Positions 22,997 through 31,046 of a stretch of 39,888 nucleotides of DNA are shown here, piece after piece (within the stretch, counting starts at the first letter, position 1; each line of letters begins with the position of its first letter). The notes below the pieces were generated by a model, which was not told the origin of the DNA, did no database searches, and worked only from the letters and a program-made list of their open reading frames with translations. Source of the stretch: a virus; the IMG/VR virus record IMGVR_UViG_3300036792_000137, positions 1 to 39,888 of that record. One strand, given 5' to 3'. The position numbers were made by a program, and so were the translations under genes.

Positions 22997-23760
22997 GGCG
23001 CCACCTCCTTGACGAATGCACGATGGCGCAGCACGGCGGTCGTGCGACGTTGAAAGAACTCCTGATAGACCTCGCGCCGTGAGGCCGTGCCGATCAGGTG
23101 ATGGAGAATCACGCCGTCACCGAGATAGACCGCCATGTGGTTATCACGCCGTGCGCGGATATTCATGAGGATCAGGTCGTGCGGCTGAAGCATCGCCAGC
23201 ACGGCAGGCTCGGCAGGCCCGCACGCGATCACCTCGAACCCTTCGGCGCTGAAGTTGTCGCGGTACAGGTTCGGGCCGTTCTCGTCATCCCACCAGCCGT
23301 AGTCGCGGGCATAGTCATGCAGTGTGATGCCGAGGGTCGCGAAGTAGTCACGCACGATGGCGTAGCAGTCATGCACGCCATGCACGAAGGGACGCCCGAG
23401 CAGATCGGCACTGAAACCAGAGGGGCGCGTGATGGTGTAAGTCCCGAGCGGATAGTTCACGATCAGCCAGGGCAGTGCGGTGCGTTCAATGCCGGTGAGG
23501 TCTGCGAGTGATGGCGTCGGCGGCTCGTACACATGCGAATGCACGATGGCGAGGATCGTCCCGGCATCCTCGGCGGCGGCATAGCTTGCGCCGTCGATCA
23601 CAAAATGCTCGGACTGCTTCGCGACGTTCGTGCAGGCCATATAAACCGCAGGCCGGTCATCGACCACCACCGCCACGCCGCAGCACTCGCGCGGTTCTTC
23701 AGCCTGTGCATGGATCAGCACATACGGCACCAGCGCCGTCAGGGCTTCGTCGTTGTTCAT
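22990..23760 (-). CDS. Tail tip protein with JAB/MPN and NlpC/P60 domains (lambda K-like)
   Basis: A 256-residue two-domain peptidase. The N-terminal JAMM metalloprotease-like region has E23/E26 (EEPRECCG), HSH at about 73-75 and downstream S and D (PSLAD). The C-terminal NlpC/P60 part has the catalytic cysteine in HDCYAIVRDYF and the histidine in NHMAVYLGDG. K-type proteins are thought to cut the cell wall during DNA entry or process tip proteins. The start at 23760 is chosen over a longer reading from 24018 that would overlap the L-like gene. Confidence 0.9.
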   Translation of the reverse strand: MNNDEALTALVPYVLIHAQAEEPRECCGVAVVVDDRPAVYMACTNVAKQSEHFVIDGASYAAAEDAGTILAIVHSHVYEPPTPSLADLTGIERTALPWLIVNYPLGTYTITRPSGFSADLLGRPFVHGVHDCYAIVRDYFATLGITLHDYARDYGWWDDENGPNLYRDNFSAEGFEVIACGPAEPAVLAMLQPHDLILMNIRARRDNHMAVYLGDGVILHHLIGTASRREVYQEFFQRRTTAVLRHRAFVKEVAPC

Positions 23761-23767
23761 GGTGCTA

Positions 23768-24454
23768 TCACCTGTACTGTGAGACGCCGGGAAAGCCGCC
23801 GTAGGGCATCCACGTGATAAAGCGCATACGGCACGAGGCAAGCCGTTTGCCGCAGTTGTCGAGCGCAGGGTCGGCGGTCGGCGCATCGTTGATATCTGCG
23901 ACCGGCCCGCCTGCATAGCCGCAGCCGTCGCCGCGATACTTCCACGGGCATGAATTCGTGATGACCTGTCGGCGCGGTAGCTGCACACCTTCCACGTCGA
24001 ACGCGACCGCAAGTTCAAACTCCACTACGTCAGCGGTTTCGCGCACTTTCTGGTTCACGAAGAAAACATCGTCGGGGAAGTGATCGTCGGGATTCGCGAG
24101 CGGATTGCCGTTCGGGTAGTTCGCTGCATCGAGATAGCGGGCAAGCGTGCGCTTGCGTGTCACCGGCACCCCTACGAGGTCGGAGAACTCACGGCACATC
24201 GCACTGACCACACCTGTGATGTTCGCCGCCGTGAAGTGCGGACGGGGCAGCGTGCCTGTGCTTTTGAATTCAAAGCCGGTCGCCTGTACCGGGTATCGCG
24301 TATAGACGTAGCCTTGCCAGATCACATCACTTTTCAGCTTGTTGGTTCCGGCGTGAAAGCGCAGCACCTGCTGCCCGTAGCGTGAGAGGTCCACCACAAA
24401 CAGCACGACCTCTGCGTCAAGCTGAAGCCCCTGAATATCTCCCTTTACTGTCAT
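23768..24454 (-). CDS. Minor tail protein (lambda L-like)
   Basis: A 228-residue protein. The C-terminal region has four cysteines (CPWKYRGDGCGY, DNCGKRLASC), the pattern that in lambda L holds an iron-sulfur cluster. The first part is a beta-rich domain (EVVLFVVDLSRYG; YPVQATGFEFKSTGTLPRP). L-type proteins form part of the tail tip ring with M and J. The order M-L-K here is as in lambda. Confidence 0.9.
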   Translation of the reverse strand: MTVKGDIQGLQLDAEVVLFVVDLSRYGQQVLRFHAGTNKLKSDVIWQGYVYTRYPVQATGFEFKSTGTLPRPHFTAANITGVVSAMCREFSDLVGVPVTRKRTLARYLDAANYPNGNPLANPDDHFPDDVFFVNQKVRETADVVEFELAVAFDVEGVQLPRRQVITNSCPWKYRGDGCGYAGGPVADINDAPTADPALDNCGKRLASCRMRFITWMPYGGFPGVSQYR

Positions 24455-24462
24455 GGCTCACC

Positions 24463-24987
24463 TCACACGTAGGCGTCCTCGAACTTCATCGTGATGCTGA
24501 ACAGCCGCGTGCCGTCATCGAGCAGATCGCCGTAAGCGACGTTCCACGAAGGACAGATCACGTCCTCGGCGGTCGTCGTGCGCGGCGGCGTCCAGTTGAA
24601 AATCTCTACGCCGTTGCGGGCACTCAGGAAAGCATCGACGGCCTTTGAAGTCGCTGCGTCGATGTTCTTCATCGAGAGTGACCACTTGCGGGCCTGCGTG
24701 TTAATGCCTGCCGCCCTGCGCTGTGCGTAGCCGTCCCCGAACTGTGCCTTGATGATCGTCGGTTCGAGGTCGTAACTTGCATCGGTCACGCACCAGTCGA
24801 ACACGGCACCCGACGCCGCCAGTGCAGTCAGGCCGAACTGTTTGAACAGGTCCGGCATCAGGCCTATCAGGCTCTTTCCCGGTGGGATGGTCGGCGGCGG
24901 AATAACCTGCGGGATGGTCGATGAAATGATCTCGGCCACGAGGCCGCTCGCCACCGTCTCCGGTAGCGGTTCTTCAGTGAGACTCAT
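24463..24987 (-). CDS. Minor tail protein (lambda M-like)
   Basis: A 174-residue protein whose middle is the M family pattern: IKAQFGDGYAQRRAAGINTQ (about 80-99), then VEIFNWTPP. M proteins link the tape-measure end of the tube to the tip. A GGAGAA site supports the start at 24987; the longer reading from 25017 lacks one. The N-terminal 45 residues (PLPETVASGL; IPPPTIPPGKS) are proline-rich and longer than usual. Confidence 0.88.
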   Translation of the reverse strand: MSLTEEPLPETVASGLVAEIISSTIPQVIPPPTIPPGKSLIGLMPDLFKQFGLTALAASGAVFDWCVTDASYDLEPTIIKAQFGDGYAQRRAAGINTQARKWSLSMKNIDAATSKAVDAFLSARNGVEIFNWTPPRTTTAEDVICPSWNVAYGDLLDDGTRLFSITMKFEDAYV

Positions 24988-25017
24988 GGGAATTTCTCCG
25001 CGAGTGCGGGACCGCAC

Positions 25018-27126
25018 TCAGGATGCGAGCAGACCGCCCGTGCGCTTCTCGGTGCTGATCACCTGACGGCACACCGCCGCAATGCGGTTGCCGAGTTCTG
25101 CCGCCGTCTTGTCGTTCGCCGTGGTGTCCTGCGTCTCGCGGTCGTCCTTATGCACGTGCACGTTCACCTGCACGGCAGGGTTCGAAACGCCGCCTGCGAC
25201 ATTGCTGCCACCTGTGCTGCCACCGCCACCGCCCGTGCTGACTGCACTGCGGCCCAGCAGCATGGCGTTCGATGACGCCGACACGGCCTGTCCGCTACTA
25301 GCAGTGAGGCCACCGAACAGGCTTGGCAGGGATGACATCCAGCCACCCATGCCGGTGCTGGCCGAGTTGAAAAGATTTTTGAACACGTACTGGTAGGCGA
25401 TCACCTTCGCGAGCTGCGTCAGCATGTCCGCGACCATCTTGCGGAACGAGTCGCCAAGGTTATCGGCACCCGTGGCGAAGTCCACGAACGAATCGGTAGC
25501 GGTCCTGCCGAAGTCGGCAATCGTTTTCGTAATGTCCTGCATTCCGTCAGACATGGGATGGAGCTTTTTATAGGCTTCATCGAACGTATCACCAGCCTCC
25601 TTGACCTGCTGGTTATAGGCCTGCTGTGACAGCCCCGCATACGTCATTTCGTCATTCAGTTCGGCAATCGTGGCCTCATACACACGCAGCGGGTCGTTCG
25701 CGTCCTCATGTGCCTTGGCCGAGTCCTGAAGTGACTTGAGCCATGCCGCATTCGCTGCGGCTGCGTCCTGCTGCTGCTTGTCGATATCGGCCTGTGCCTG
25801 CTTCGCACCGTCCATTGATGCCTTCAGGTCGATGTACGACTGCATGAGTTGCTTCAGGCTTTCCTGCTGCTGTGCGCTGAACTTCTGGAACTTCGGATCG
25901 GCCACCATTTCGGCCATCGGATCACCGCCCGACTTCAGAGCGACCATCTTCGCATTGAGGTCGTTGAGCATCTTCGTGTACTCGTCCACTTCCTTTTTCG
26001 CTTTCTTCGCTGCGGCGGCATTCGCGTCTAGTGCCGCCGTGAATTTCACTGCGGGCTTCTCGTCCCAATCCTTGATCGGGTTGCCCATGTCGAGCGGGTG
26101 ATCGGCCATCTCACGCTGAAGGGACTTCGCCTTGTTCATGCGTGCCGTCAGTTCGTCCATCGCCGCGTTCGACTGGTTCGCTGCGGCCTTCGTGGTTTCG
26201 AGTGCGGCCCTGAAGTCACCTGCGAAGAACTGTTTGACGGCATCACCGTAACCCTGCAATTCCCGCCACACGATAGCGATTTCGGCAGCGAGGCTGGTCA
26301 GGTCAAGAATCAGGTCATTGATCGTCTGCCCGATAAACTTCAGTGTTTCGTTCCATGCATTGCCTTCGCTCGTGGCCCCGCTGAGTGTCGTCACGAGTGT
26401 GTCCAGCGAGGTGGTTAGCTGACTGGCAATCGTGGCGGCTGCACCTTCGCTGACGTTCTTCAGGCGTTCGATATCGTCGTTCAGATCACCCATCGCCTGG
26501 GCAGTCGTGCCCGACACAATGAGGCCGAGCCGTTCGGCTTCCTCGCGTGCAGCGCCGAGGCCTTCCTTGCCCTCATTGAGCATCGGAATAAGCGCCTGCC
26601 CCTGCTTGCCGAACAGTTGTGTCGCAACGGCTGACTTCTCTGCACCATCGGCATACTTCGAGAAGGCCTCTGCGATATCCTCAAACGCCTTCGACGGGTC
26701 TTCGCTCTGAAGTGTCTTGACGTTCAGGCCGAGTGCGCGGACGGCGGCAGCAGAATCGGAGAGCGGGTCGCGTGCATCAAGCAAGGCCTTGTTCAAGCCT
26801 TTAAACGCGGTCGTCAGGTCGTCCGAACTCACGCCTGCGAACTTGCCTGCGTACTGAAGCGCAGACAGGGCTTCGGTCGTCGTGCCGATGCGCTGTGCCA
26901 GTTTGCCGAGTGCGTCGCCCTGATCAATCGCAGACATGATTTTTTCTGCGAAGCCCTTGGCGAACTCAACGGCGTACTCGGTCCCGGTCATCAGTGCTTC
27001 CGCCGCTGACGATTTCCTGATGGCGTCGAGTGACGACTGAATCGTTTCCTGTGCCTTCGCCATGTCGGTGCGAAGGTGTGATACGTCTGCCGCGAGTTCG
27101 AAAATCAGACTGCCTGCTGAAGCCAT
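25018..27126 (-). CDS. Tape measure protein (lambda H-like)
   Basis: A 702-residue, mainly helical protein with long coiled coils (about 1-60, 150-200, 290-480), alanine-rich, with a hydrophobic C-terminal region (about 560-650). It sets tail length and is ejected ahead of the DNA. From the family rule of about 0.15 nm per residue the tail would be near 100 nm, an estimate. It follows the two G/T chaperone genes, as in other lambda-like tails. The C-terminal glycine/serine patch (GGGGGSTGGS) and VNVHVHKDDRETQ end are typical. Confidence 0.93.
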   Translation of the reverse strand: MASAGSLIFELAADVSHLRTDMAKAQETIQSSLDAIRKSSAAEALMTGTEYAVEFAKGFAEKIMSAIDQGDALGKLAQRIGTTTEALSALQYAGKFAGVSSDDLTTAFKGLNKALLDARDPLSDSAAAVRALGLNVKTLQSEDPSKAFEDIAEAFSKYADGAEKSAVATQLFGKQGQALIPMLNEGKEGLGAAREEAERLGLIVSGTTAQAMGDLNDDIERLKNVSEGAAATIASQLTTSLDTLVTTLSGATSEGNAWNETLKFIGQTINDLILDLTSLAAEIAIVWRELQGYGDAVKQFFAGDFRAALETTKAAANQSNAAMDELTARMNKAKSLQREMADHPLDMGNPIKDWDEKPAVKFTAALDANAAAAKKAKKEVDEYTKMLNDLNAKMVALKSGGDPMAEMVADPKFQKFSAQQQESLKQLMQSYIDLKASMDGAKQAQADIDKQQQDAAAANAAWLKSLQDSAKAHEDANDPLRVYEATIAELNDEMTYAGLSQQAYNQQVKEAGDTFDEAYKKLHPMSDGMQDITKTIADFGRTATDSFVDFATGADNLGDSFRKMVADMLTQLAKVIAYQYVFKNLFNSASTGMGGWMSSLPSLFGGLTASSGQAVSASSNAMLLGRSAVSTGGGGGSTGGSNVAGGVSNPAVQVNVHVHKDDRETQDTTANDKTAAELGNRIAAVCRQVISTEKRTGGLLAS

Positions 27127-27136
27127 GAAGCCCCCT

Positions 27137-27337
27137 TCACCGGAAGGCCGCTATCTCGTCATCAACACTGAGTTCAAGCGGTGCCGGTTCGGCTGGTGTT
27201 TCCGTTTCGTGTGCAGTGCTGAGAAGATACGACCAGCACATTAATTCGTGTGCGCTCATGGAGTGTCTGACCGCTCCCGCCGTCATGTGCAGATGGGAAG
27301 CCACCGCGAACACGAGGCGCGTGGCGGGGGCGGTCAT
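27137..27337 (-). CDS. Tail assembly chaperone, T-like part of GT fusion
   Basis: A 66-residue frame that overlaps the end of the G-like gene. The sequence HELMCWSYLLSTAHE is like other T-type tail chaperones. It lies in the -1 frame relative to G, and the join has an A8 run (27337-27344), so it is probably made as a GT fusion by slipping (see the slippery site entry), not mainly from its own ATG. Confidence 0.75.
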   Translation of the reverse strand: MTAPATRLVFAVASHLHMTAGAVRHSMSAHELMCWSYLLSTAHETETPAEPAPLELSVDDEIAAFR

Positions 27338-27663
27338 TTTTTTTCTACGTCCTTCCTCGCGATGCCATTCACCCGGCCTGCGGCCAGCATCAGCGCCTGA
27401 CGATCCTGAATCGCACGGGCGGGCAGCTTGCGCAACACCTCCATCGTGAAGCGCTCGCCGTGTTCACCTTCTGCCGACTCGCAGACCAGCGCACGCAGTA
27501 ACGGCATGTTGTCCTTCTCGTCACTGTGTGAGGACAGCAGCGCTTCGACACGATCCGCGCCAATGTCGTGAATCGTGACCTTGCCGAAACAGGCCGTCTC
27601 GATGGTTTCTTCGCTCGGTTCGATGCTGAAGGTCGGCACCGCGTTTTTGTTGATGACGTTCAT
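27334..27663 (-). CDS. Tail assembly chaperone (lambda G-like)
   Basis: A 109-residue protein between the tube protein and the tape measure gene, the position of lambda G. It has a beta-rich N-terminal half (TFSIEPSEETIETACFG) and a helical C-terminal half (FTMEVLRKLPARAIQDRQAL). G and GT guide tube assembly around the tape measure and are absent from virions. The start at 27663 is chosen over one that would overlap the tube gene. It ends in DVEKK followed by the slippery A-run. Confidence 0.85.
   Translation of the reverse strand: MNVINKNAVPTFSIEPSEETIETACFGKVTIHDIGADRVEALLSSHSDEKDNMPLLRALVCESAEGEHGERFTMEVLRKLPARAIQDRQALMLAAGRVNGIARKDVEKK
27337..27344 (-). other. Programmed -1 frameshift slippery site
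   Basis: On the coding strand the G gene ends GAA AAA AAA TGA. Eight A give an A-AAA-AAA heptamer; slipping back one base reads on through ATG ACC GCC into T. This is the lambda G-GT arrangement. Confidence 0.8.
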
Positions 27664-27676
27664 GGCGGGTTCCCCT

Positions 27677-28654
27677 TCAGACTTCAGCACGAGTTTCCGC
27701 ATTGGCTTCAAGTGCGTCTGCCGACACGACGACCGGCTGACCAGTCACTTTCGTCTGCACCTTGCCGTTGACGGTCGGCGTGACTTCAACCGCATACGAG
27801 CCTTCCGACATATATGTATGCGGCGCAGTCGTGGCCGCAATCACGTTCTCAACCGCCGACCCGTCCTTCCAGTCAACCGAGAACTTCGCCGCCGAGCCGT
27901 TGACCTCAGTCAGTTTCAGAGTCACATCAAGCGGCACGGGACCACTCGCAGGGGTCACACTCACCGTCAGGGCATAGGGTCCGGTGGCGGCGATGTTCGG
28001 TTGCGTGAGGATCGGAGAACCCGTGATCTTGAGTGTGGCGCTTCCCTTCACGGCCTGATCAACGCCGCCCGTTTCGTTGATGCTCTGCACGATCACCGGC
28101 AGGGTGCGGACTGCGCCGTTGCGATAGATGATCTCGAACATACGTTCCTCACCATCGTCGTAGGCATCGAGCAGGGCGAGATAGTCGGGGTCGGTCGGGT
28201 CGATGAAAAAATCAAAGGTCAGCGTACCCGGATCGCGGAAGCCCACGAGCGAGGTTTTTTCATCGTCGCAAAGGGTCGTCGTATCAATCGAGGTGGCCGG
28301 GTTCTGGTTCACGGCATAGGACACGGCACACACGTCAGCGAATGCGTTGACCTGATACATCGCGTTCGTGGCATTGAAGTCGGTCGTCTCCTTGGACGTG
28401 TCGCTGCCGTAGAGCGAAGCCGTTTTTGAGTCCGCGTCGAGTTCCTGAAGCACCCACTCCTGATTGTCGAGTGAGGTCCAGCCGCTGCCTGTGATGTAGA
28501 TCGGCGCACCGTTTTTCAGGTTCGCGATATCACTGAATGTCACATAGCACGGGTCAGACTTGCTGCCCGTTGTGATTGAGCCGGTCGCGAGCGGCGCGGC
28601 ATTCAGGTTTTCGATATACATCTTCGTATTCTGTGCACTGATGGCCTTTTTCAT
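27677..28654 (-). CDS. Major tail tube protein (lambda V-like) with Ig/PKD domain
   Basis: A 325-residue protein. Residues about 1-215 form a tube domain with FRDPGTLTFDFFIDPTDPDY, DDGEERMFEIIYRN and GVDQAVKGSATLKITGS, as in V-like proteins. Residues about 225-305 add an Ig/PKD-like domain (SGPVPLDVTLKLTEV; WKDGSAVENVI; HTYMSEGSYAVEVTPT) exposed on the tail surface. Lambda V (246 aa) has a similar C-terminal Ig domain. The start at 28654 avoids the longer reading that overlaps the previous gene; 4 bases overlap remain. Confidence 0.9.
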   Translation of the reverse strand: MKKAISAQNTKMYIENLNAAPLATGSITTGSKSDPCYVTFSDIANLKNGAPIYITGSGWTSLDNQEWVLQELDADSKTASLYGSDTSKETTDFNATNAMYQVNAFADVCAVSYAVNQNPATSIDTTTLCDDEKTSLVGFRDPGTLTFDFFIDPTDPDYLALLDAYDDGEERMFEIIYRNGAVRTLPVIVQSINETGGVDQAVKGSATLKITGSPILTQPNIAATGPYALTVSVTPASGPVPLDVTLKLTEVNGSAAKFSVDWKDGSAVENVIAATTAPHTYMSEGSYAVEVTPTVNGKVQTKVTGQPVVVSADALEANAETRAEV

Positions 28655-29010
28655 GCTGTCACCTTCTCGGGTTGGGTCCACGTAATAATCACGATCATCC
28701 GGCGGTTCAGTCGCGTGTCCTGTTCATAAAGCGGCTGTTCACTTTCCACGTTCGGCGGCAAGGGAGTTGCACGCAGTGCCGCCTTCACTGCGTCCATGAG
28801 AGCTTTCGCTTCACGCCGGGTGCGTGCATAGCTGTCGATCTGGTAATGGACTTCATCCAGTTGCGCATAACCGCACATCGAGTTCGACGGCGCGGTGTAG
28901 GTGTCCTGATAGATCAGGAACGGCTCGGGGGTGTCGGCAGGGGCTATCGGCGTGAACACCTTGCCGGGTAGCACGGCATTCAGTGCGGCGAAAATATCCT
29001 GATCGGTCAT
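28651..29010 (-). CDS. Tail terminator/completion protein (lambda U-like, DUF3168-type)
   Basis: A 119-residue protein with a DUF3168-type pattern: FAALNAVLPGKVF, PFLIYQDTY and EVHYQIDSYARTRREAKALMDAV. Such proteins cap the tail end and stop tube growth. The start at 29010 overlaps the previous stop by one base (TGATG). Lambda U is 131 aa. Position between the gp10-like gene and the tube gene supports the call. Confidence 0.82.
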   Translation of the reverse strand: MTDQDIFAALNAVLPGKVFTPIAPADTPEPFLIYQDTYTAPSNSMCGYAQLDEVHYQIDSYARTRREAKALMDAVKAALRATPLPPNVESEQPLYEQDTRLNRRMIVIITWTQPEKVTA

Positions 29011-29504
29011 CAGCCACCCCCCGGCACGTACTTGACGCCGTTCGCCTTGCACCACCTCGCGACCTGTGTCATCAGTGCCTTGTTCATTTCGGCCCCGGCC
29101 TCGTCCTGCCTTGCCATCGCTGCCGGTTTCAGCCACGGATAAGCTGGCATCTTCGACGTGCCCATTTCGAGAAAGCGCCCATAGAACGGGTCGTCTCCGT
29201 TGCCTTTCTTCACTCCGTTTTTCGTCTGCTTGCCGCGCGATGAAGGCTTGCGCAATTTCACATCGACGCGGGCCGCAAGGCCGGTTTTTGCACGACCGCG
29301 CACGATGCCTGCCTCAAGCGTGCCGGTGTAGCGCGGTGATGCACCGAACATCGTGCGCACGTTCTCCTGTGCCTGGCGCATGATCGGACGCGCGGCACCC
29401 ATCAGCGACGAGCGCAGCATCTTGCGGCTAATGTCATCAGGCAGGGTCGTCAGGAACTGTTCGAGTTCTGCGAGGCCTTCAACGTGTGCATCAATCTTGA
29501 TCAT
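29010..29504 (-). CDS. HK97 gp10-like tail completion protein (lambda Z-like)
   Basis: A 164-residue protein with the family start VEGLAELEQFLTTLPDDI and the SSLMGAARPIMRQAQENV helix, and the signature FLEMGTSKMPAYPWLKPA (about 111-128). These proteins act at the neck of siphoviruses, between head and tail. It is coupled by ATGA to the head closure gene and by TGATG to the terminator gene. Confidence 0.9.
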   Translation of the reverse strand: MIKIDAHVEGLAELEQFLTTLPDDISRKMLRSSLMGAARPIMRQAQENVRTMFGASPRYTGTLEAGIVRGRAKTGLAARVDVKLRKPSSRGKQTKNGVKKGNGDDPFYGRFLEMGTSKMPAYPWLKPAAMARQDEAGAEMNKALMTQVARWCKANGVKYVPGGG

Positions 29505-29857
29505 GGCTGGCCACCTTCGCGGATCACACCCGAGCCGCAGTAAAGATGAAGTTCACTCATGCCCTCGAACTTCGGCAGGACGGCAGTGATGTTAAAAACG
29601 GTGTCGCCATGCAGGACACGACATGAGGCATCCACGCCGGTACGCCAGCGCACGCGAATGCGGGTTGAAACGTCAGGGCGGAACTCTGCCGAGGCAAGCC
29701 ATTCACGCCCAGTCAGTGATTCGATTGCGGCGTACACCGGCTGGCACACATCGACCCATTCAGTGATCACAGGTTCGCCTGTGTCGTCGCTCTGTATCAC
29801 GGGCCGTTGCAGCACGACGCGATAGCGCAGCGGGCCTGCCTTGATGCCGGTCGTCAT
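29501..29857 (-). CDS. Head-tail adaptor / head closure protein
   Basis: A 118-residue protein, beta-rich, with LRYRVVLQRPVIQSDDTGEP at the start and VYAAIESLTGREWLASAEF in the middle, as in the phage head-tail joining family (HK97 gp7/SPP1 gp16-like). It closes the head below the connector. Neighbours are the connector and the gp10-like gene, the normal order. Confidence 0.88.
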   Translation of the reverse strand: MTTGIKAGPLRYRVVLQRPVIQSDDTGEPVITEWVDVCQPVYAAIESLTGREWLASAEFRPDVSTRIRVRWRTGVDASCRVLHGDTVFNITAVLPKFEGMSELHLYCGSGVIREGGQP

Positions 29858-29859
29858 GG

Positions 29860-30276
29860 CTACTCCATCGCCGGATCACGCAGCGGGTACAGGAGCGCCG
29901 TGATCGCGTGCGGCAGGTAGCCCTGTTCCCACTTGTCGTTCGCTTCCACGCCGTCAGGGTCGCGAATGAACGTGCCGGTCAGGATCAGCACGGCGTTCAC
30001 CACCTGCGGCGGTGCCGGGTCGCTGTCGGTGTAGTTGGTCGTGCGCTTCAGGTAGCACATCACCGCTTCACTGGCACCGGCTATCGCGAGGTCGATATCG
30101 GCCTCGGGGAAGTCGTCATCGAGCCGCAGCCGTGCGCGGGCCTGTTCGACGGTGGCAAGCGGCTCGGTCGGCTCGCGCGGCACGGGCGGGGTTTCCTCAC
30201 GGATCAGGCCGTTCGTCATGTAGCGAAGCTGAAGCCACGTGTCGATCAGGCCATTCAGAAAGCTGTAACGGCTCAT
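29860..30276 (-). CDS. Head-tail connector (HK97 gp6-like)
   Basis: A 138-residue helical protein with LATVEQARARLRLDDDFPEA, then DIDLAIAGASEAVMCYLKR and AVLILTGTFIRDP, the pattern of gp6-like connectors that bind below the portal. The first 35 residues come before the usual family start, so a start at 30219 is possible. The start at 30276 overlaps the upstream stop by ATGA, which favours it. Confidence 0.85.
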   Translation of the reverse strand: MSRYSFLNGLIDTWLQLRYMTNGLIREETPPVPREPTEPLATVEQARARLRLDDDFPEADIDLAIAGASEAVMCYLKRTTNYTDSDPAPPQVVNAVLILTGTFIRDPDGVEANDKWEQGYLPHAITALLYPLRDPAME

Positions 30277-31046
30277 GCTGCATCCCCTCCGATCAGGCGC
30301 ATATCCTTGCCATCGCGCCCGCGCTTCGCTGCGAGCGTCCATGCTGTCGCGTTGGTCTCGGGCTTCGTGTCAGTCGGCTCGTTGCAGTGCCACAGCGAAC
30401 CGGCCCATGTCACCACGTCGCCTTCCTCGTAAACGCGGCCTTCCTGATGCACGCCGCGATAGATCAGGACCGGCATCACGAAGCTGGTCGCGTCGGTGGT
30501 GTCACTTGAGCGGGTGATCCGCACCGTGAAGCCGCGTTCGCTGTCCCGCGTCACACTCACTGCGCTGATGCCATCGACCACGCAGCCCCAGCCGTGTTCG
30601 CCCTGTGTGTTCGCATAGGCCCGCCACACCCCGCCCTGATGCTGGGCGAGCGTGCCGCGCGGGTAGCTGCGGGTGAAGTCGATGGCGGGCAGTACGTCCA
30701 GTTCGTAGGCGTCCCGTCCGTCTGTGCCGTCGATGCCATCCCTCGGCGTCGGCACCTCGCGGGCTTCCAGCGTGGCAAGCCGCTCGCGGAATTCGTCCAG
30801 GGTGCCGAAGGTCCGTTCAAGCTGCCGCAGGGCGTCGGCATGCTCCCGTGTGAGACCTTCACCGGCCAGCCGCAGGGCTTCAAGTTCTGCGGTGTGATCA
30901 GGGACCACAGGCAGGCTGACAGGCTCGCGGGCTTCTAACACCCTCATGCGACCGTCGAGCGGCCCTAGCAGGCCCGCCAGATGAAGCCTGATCGCCTGTG
31001 CGATCACGTCCAGCAGTTCATTGGGAATATTCGTCACGTCACGCAT
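30273..31046 (-). CDS. Virion protein with carbohydrate-binding-like modules
   Basis: A 257-residue protein. Residues about 30-98 are a likely coiled coil. RDGIDGTDGRDAYE (about 102-115) is a collagen-like triplet stretch. Two beta regions follow: RGTLAQHQGGVWRAY (about 130-144) and VYEEGDVVTWAGSLWHCNEP (205-224), the second matching the aromatic pattern of CBM5/12 chitin-binding modules. It ends in another RDGKD. This fits a fibre-like head or neck decoration. The start at 31046 overlaps the portal stop by 8 bases; longer readings from 31250 overlap the portal. Confidence 0.72.
   Translation of the reverse strand: MRDVTNIPNELLDVIAQAIRLHLAGLLGPLDGRMRVLEAREPVSLPVVPDHTAELEALRLAGEGLTREHADALRQLERTFGTLDEFRERLATLEAREVPTPRDGIDGTDGRDAYELDVLPAIDFTRSYPRGTLAQHQGGVWRAYANTQGEHGWGCVVDGISAVSVTRDSERGFTVRITRSSDTTDATSFVMPVLIYRGVHQEGRVYEEGDVVTWAGSLWHCNEPTDTKPETNATAWTLAAKRGRDGKDMRLIGGDAA

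Noticed and set aside
27575-28429. Long + strand frame of 284 codons across the tail tube gene
   Set aside because: It is antisense to the major tail protein and G-like gene, has no ribosome site and no protein-like composition.
30916-30931. 16-base match between this coding region and the hairpin array at 1198-1213
   Set aside because: A single 16-base match in 40 kb of GC-rich sequence can occur by chance, and there is no shared structure.
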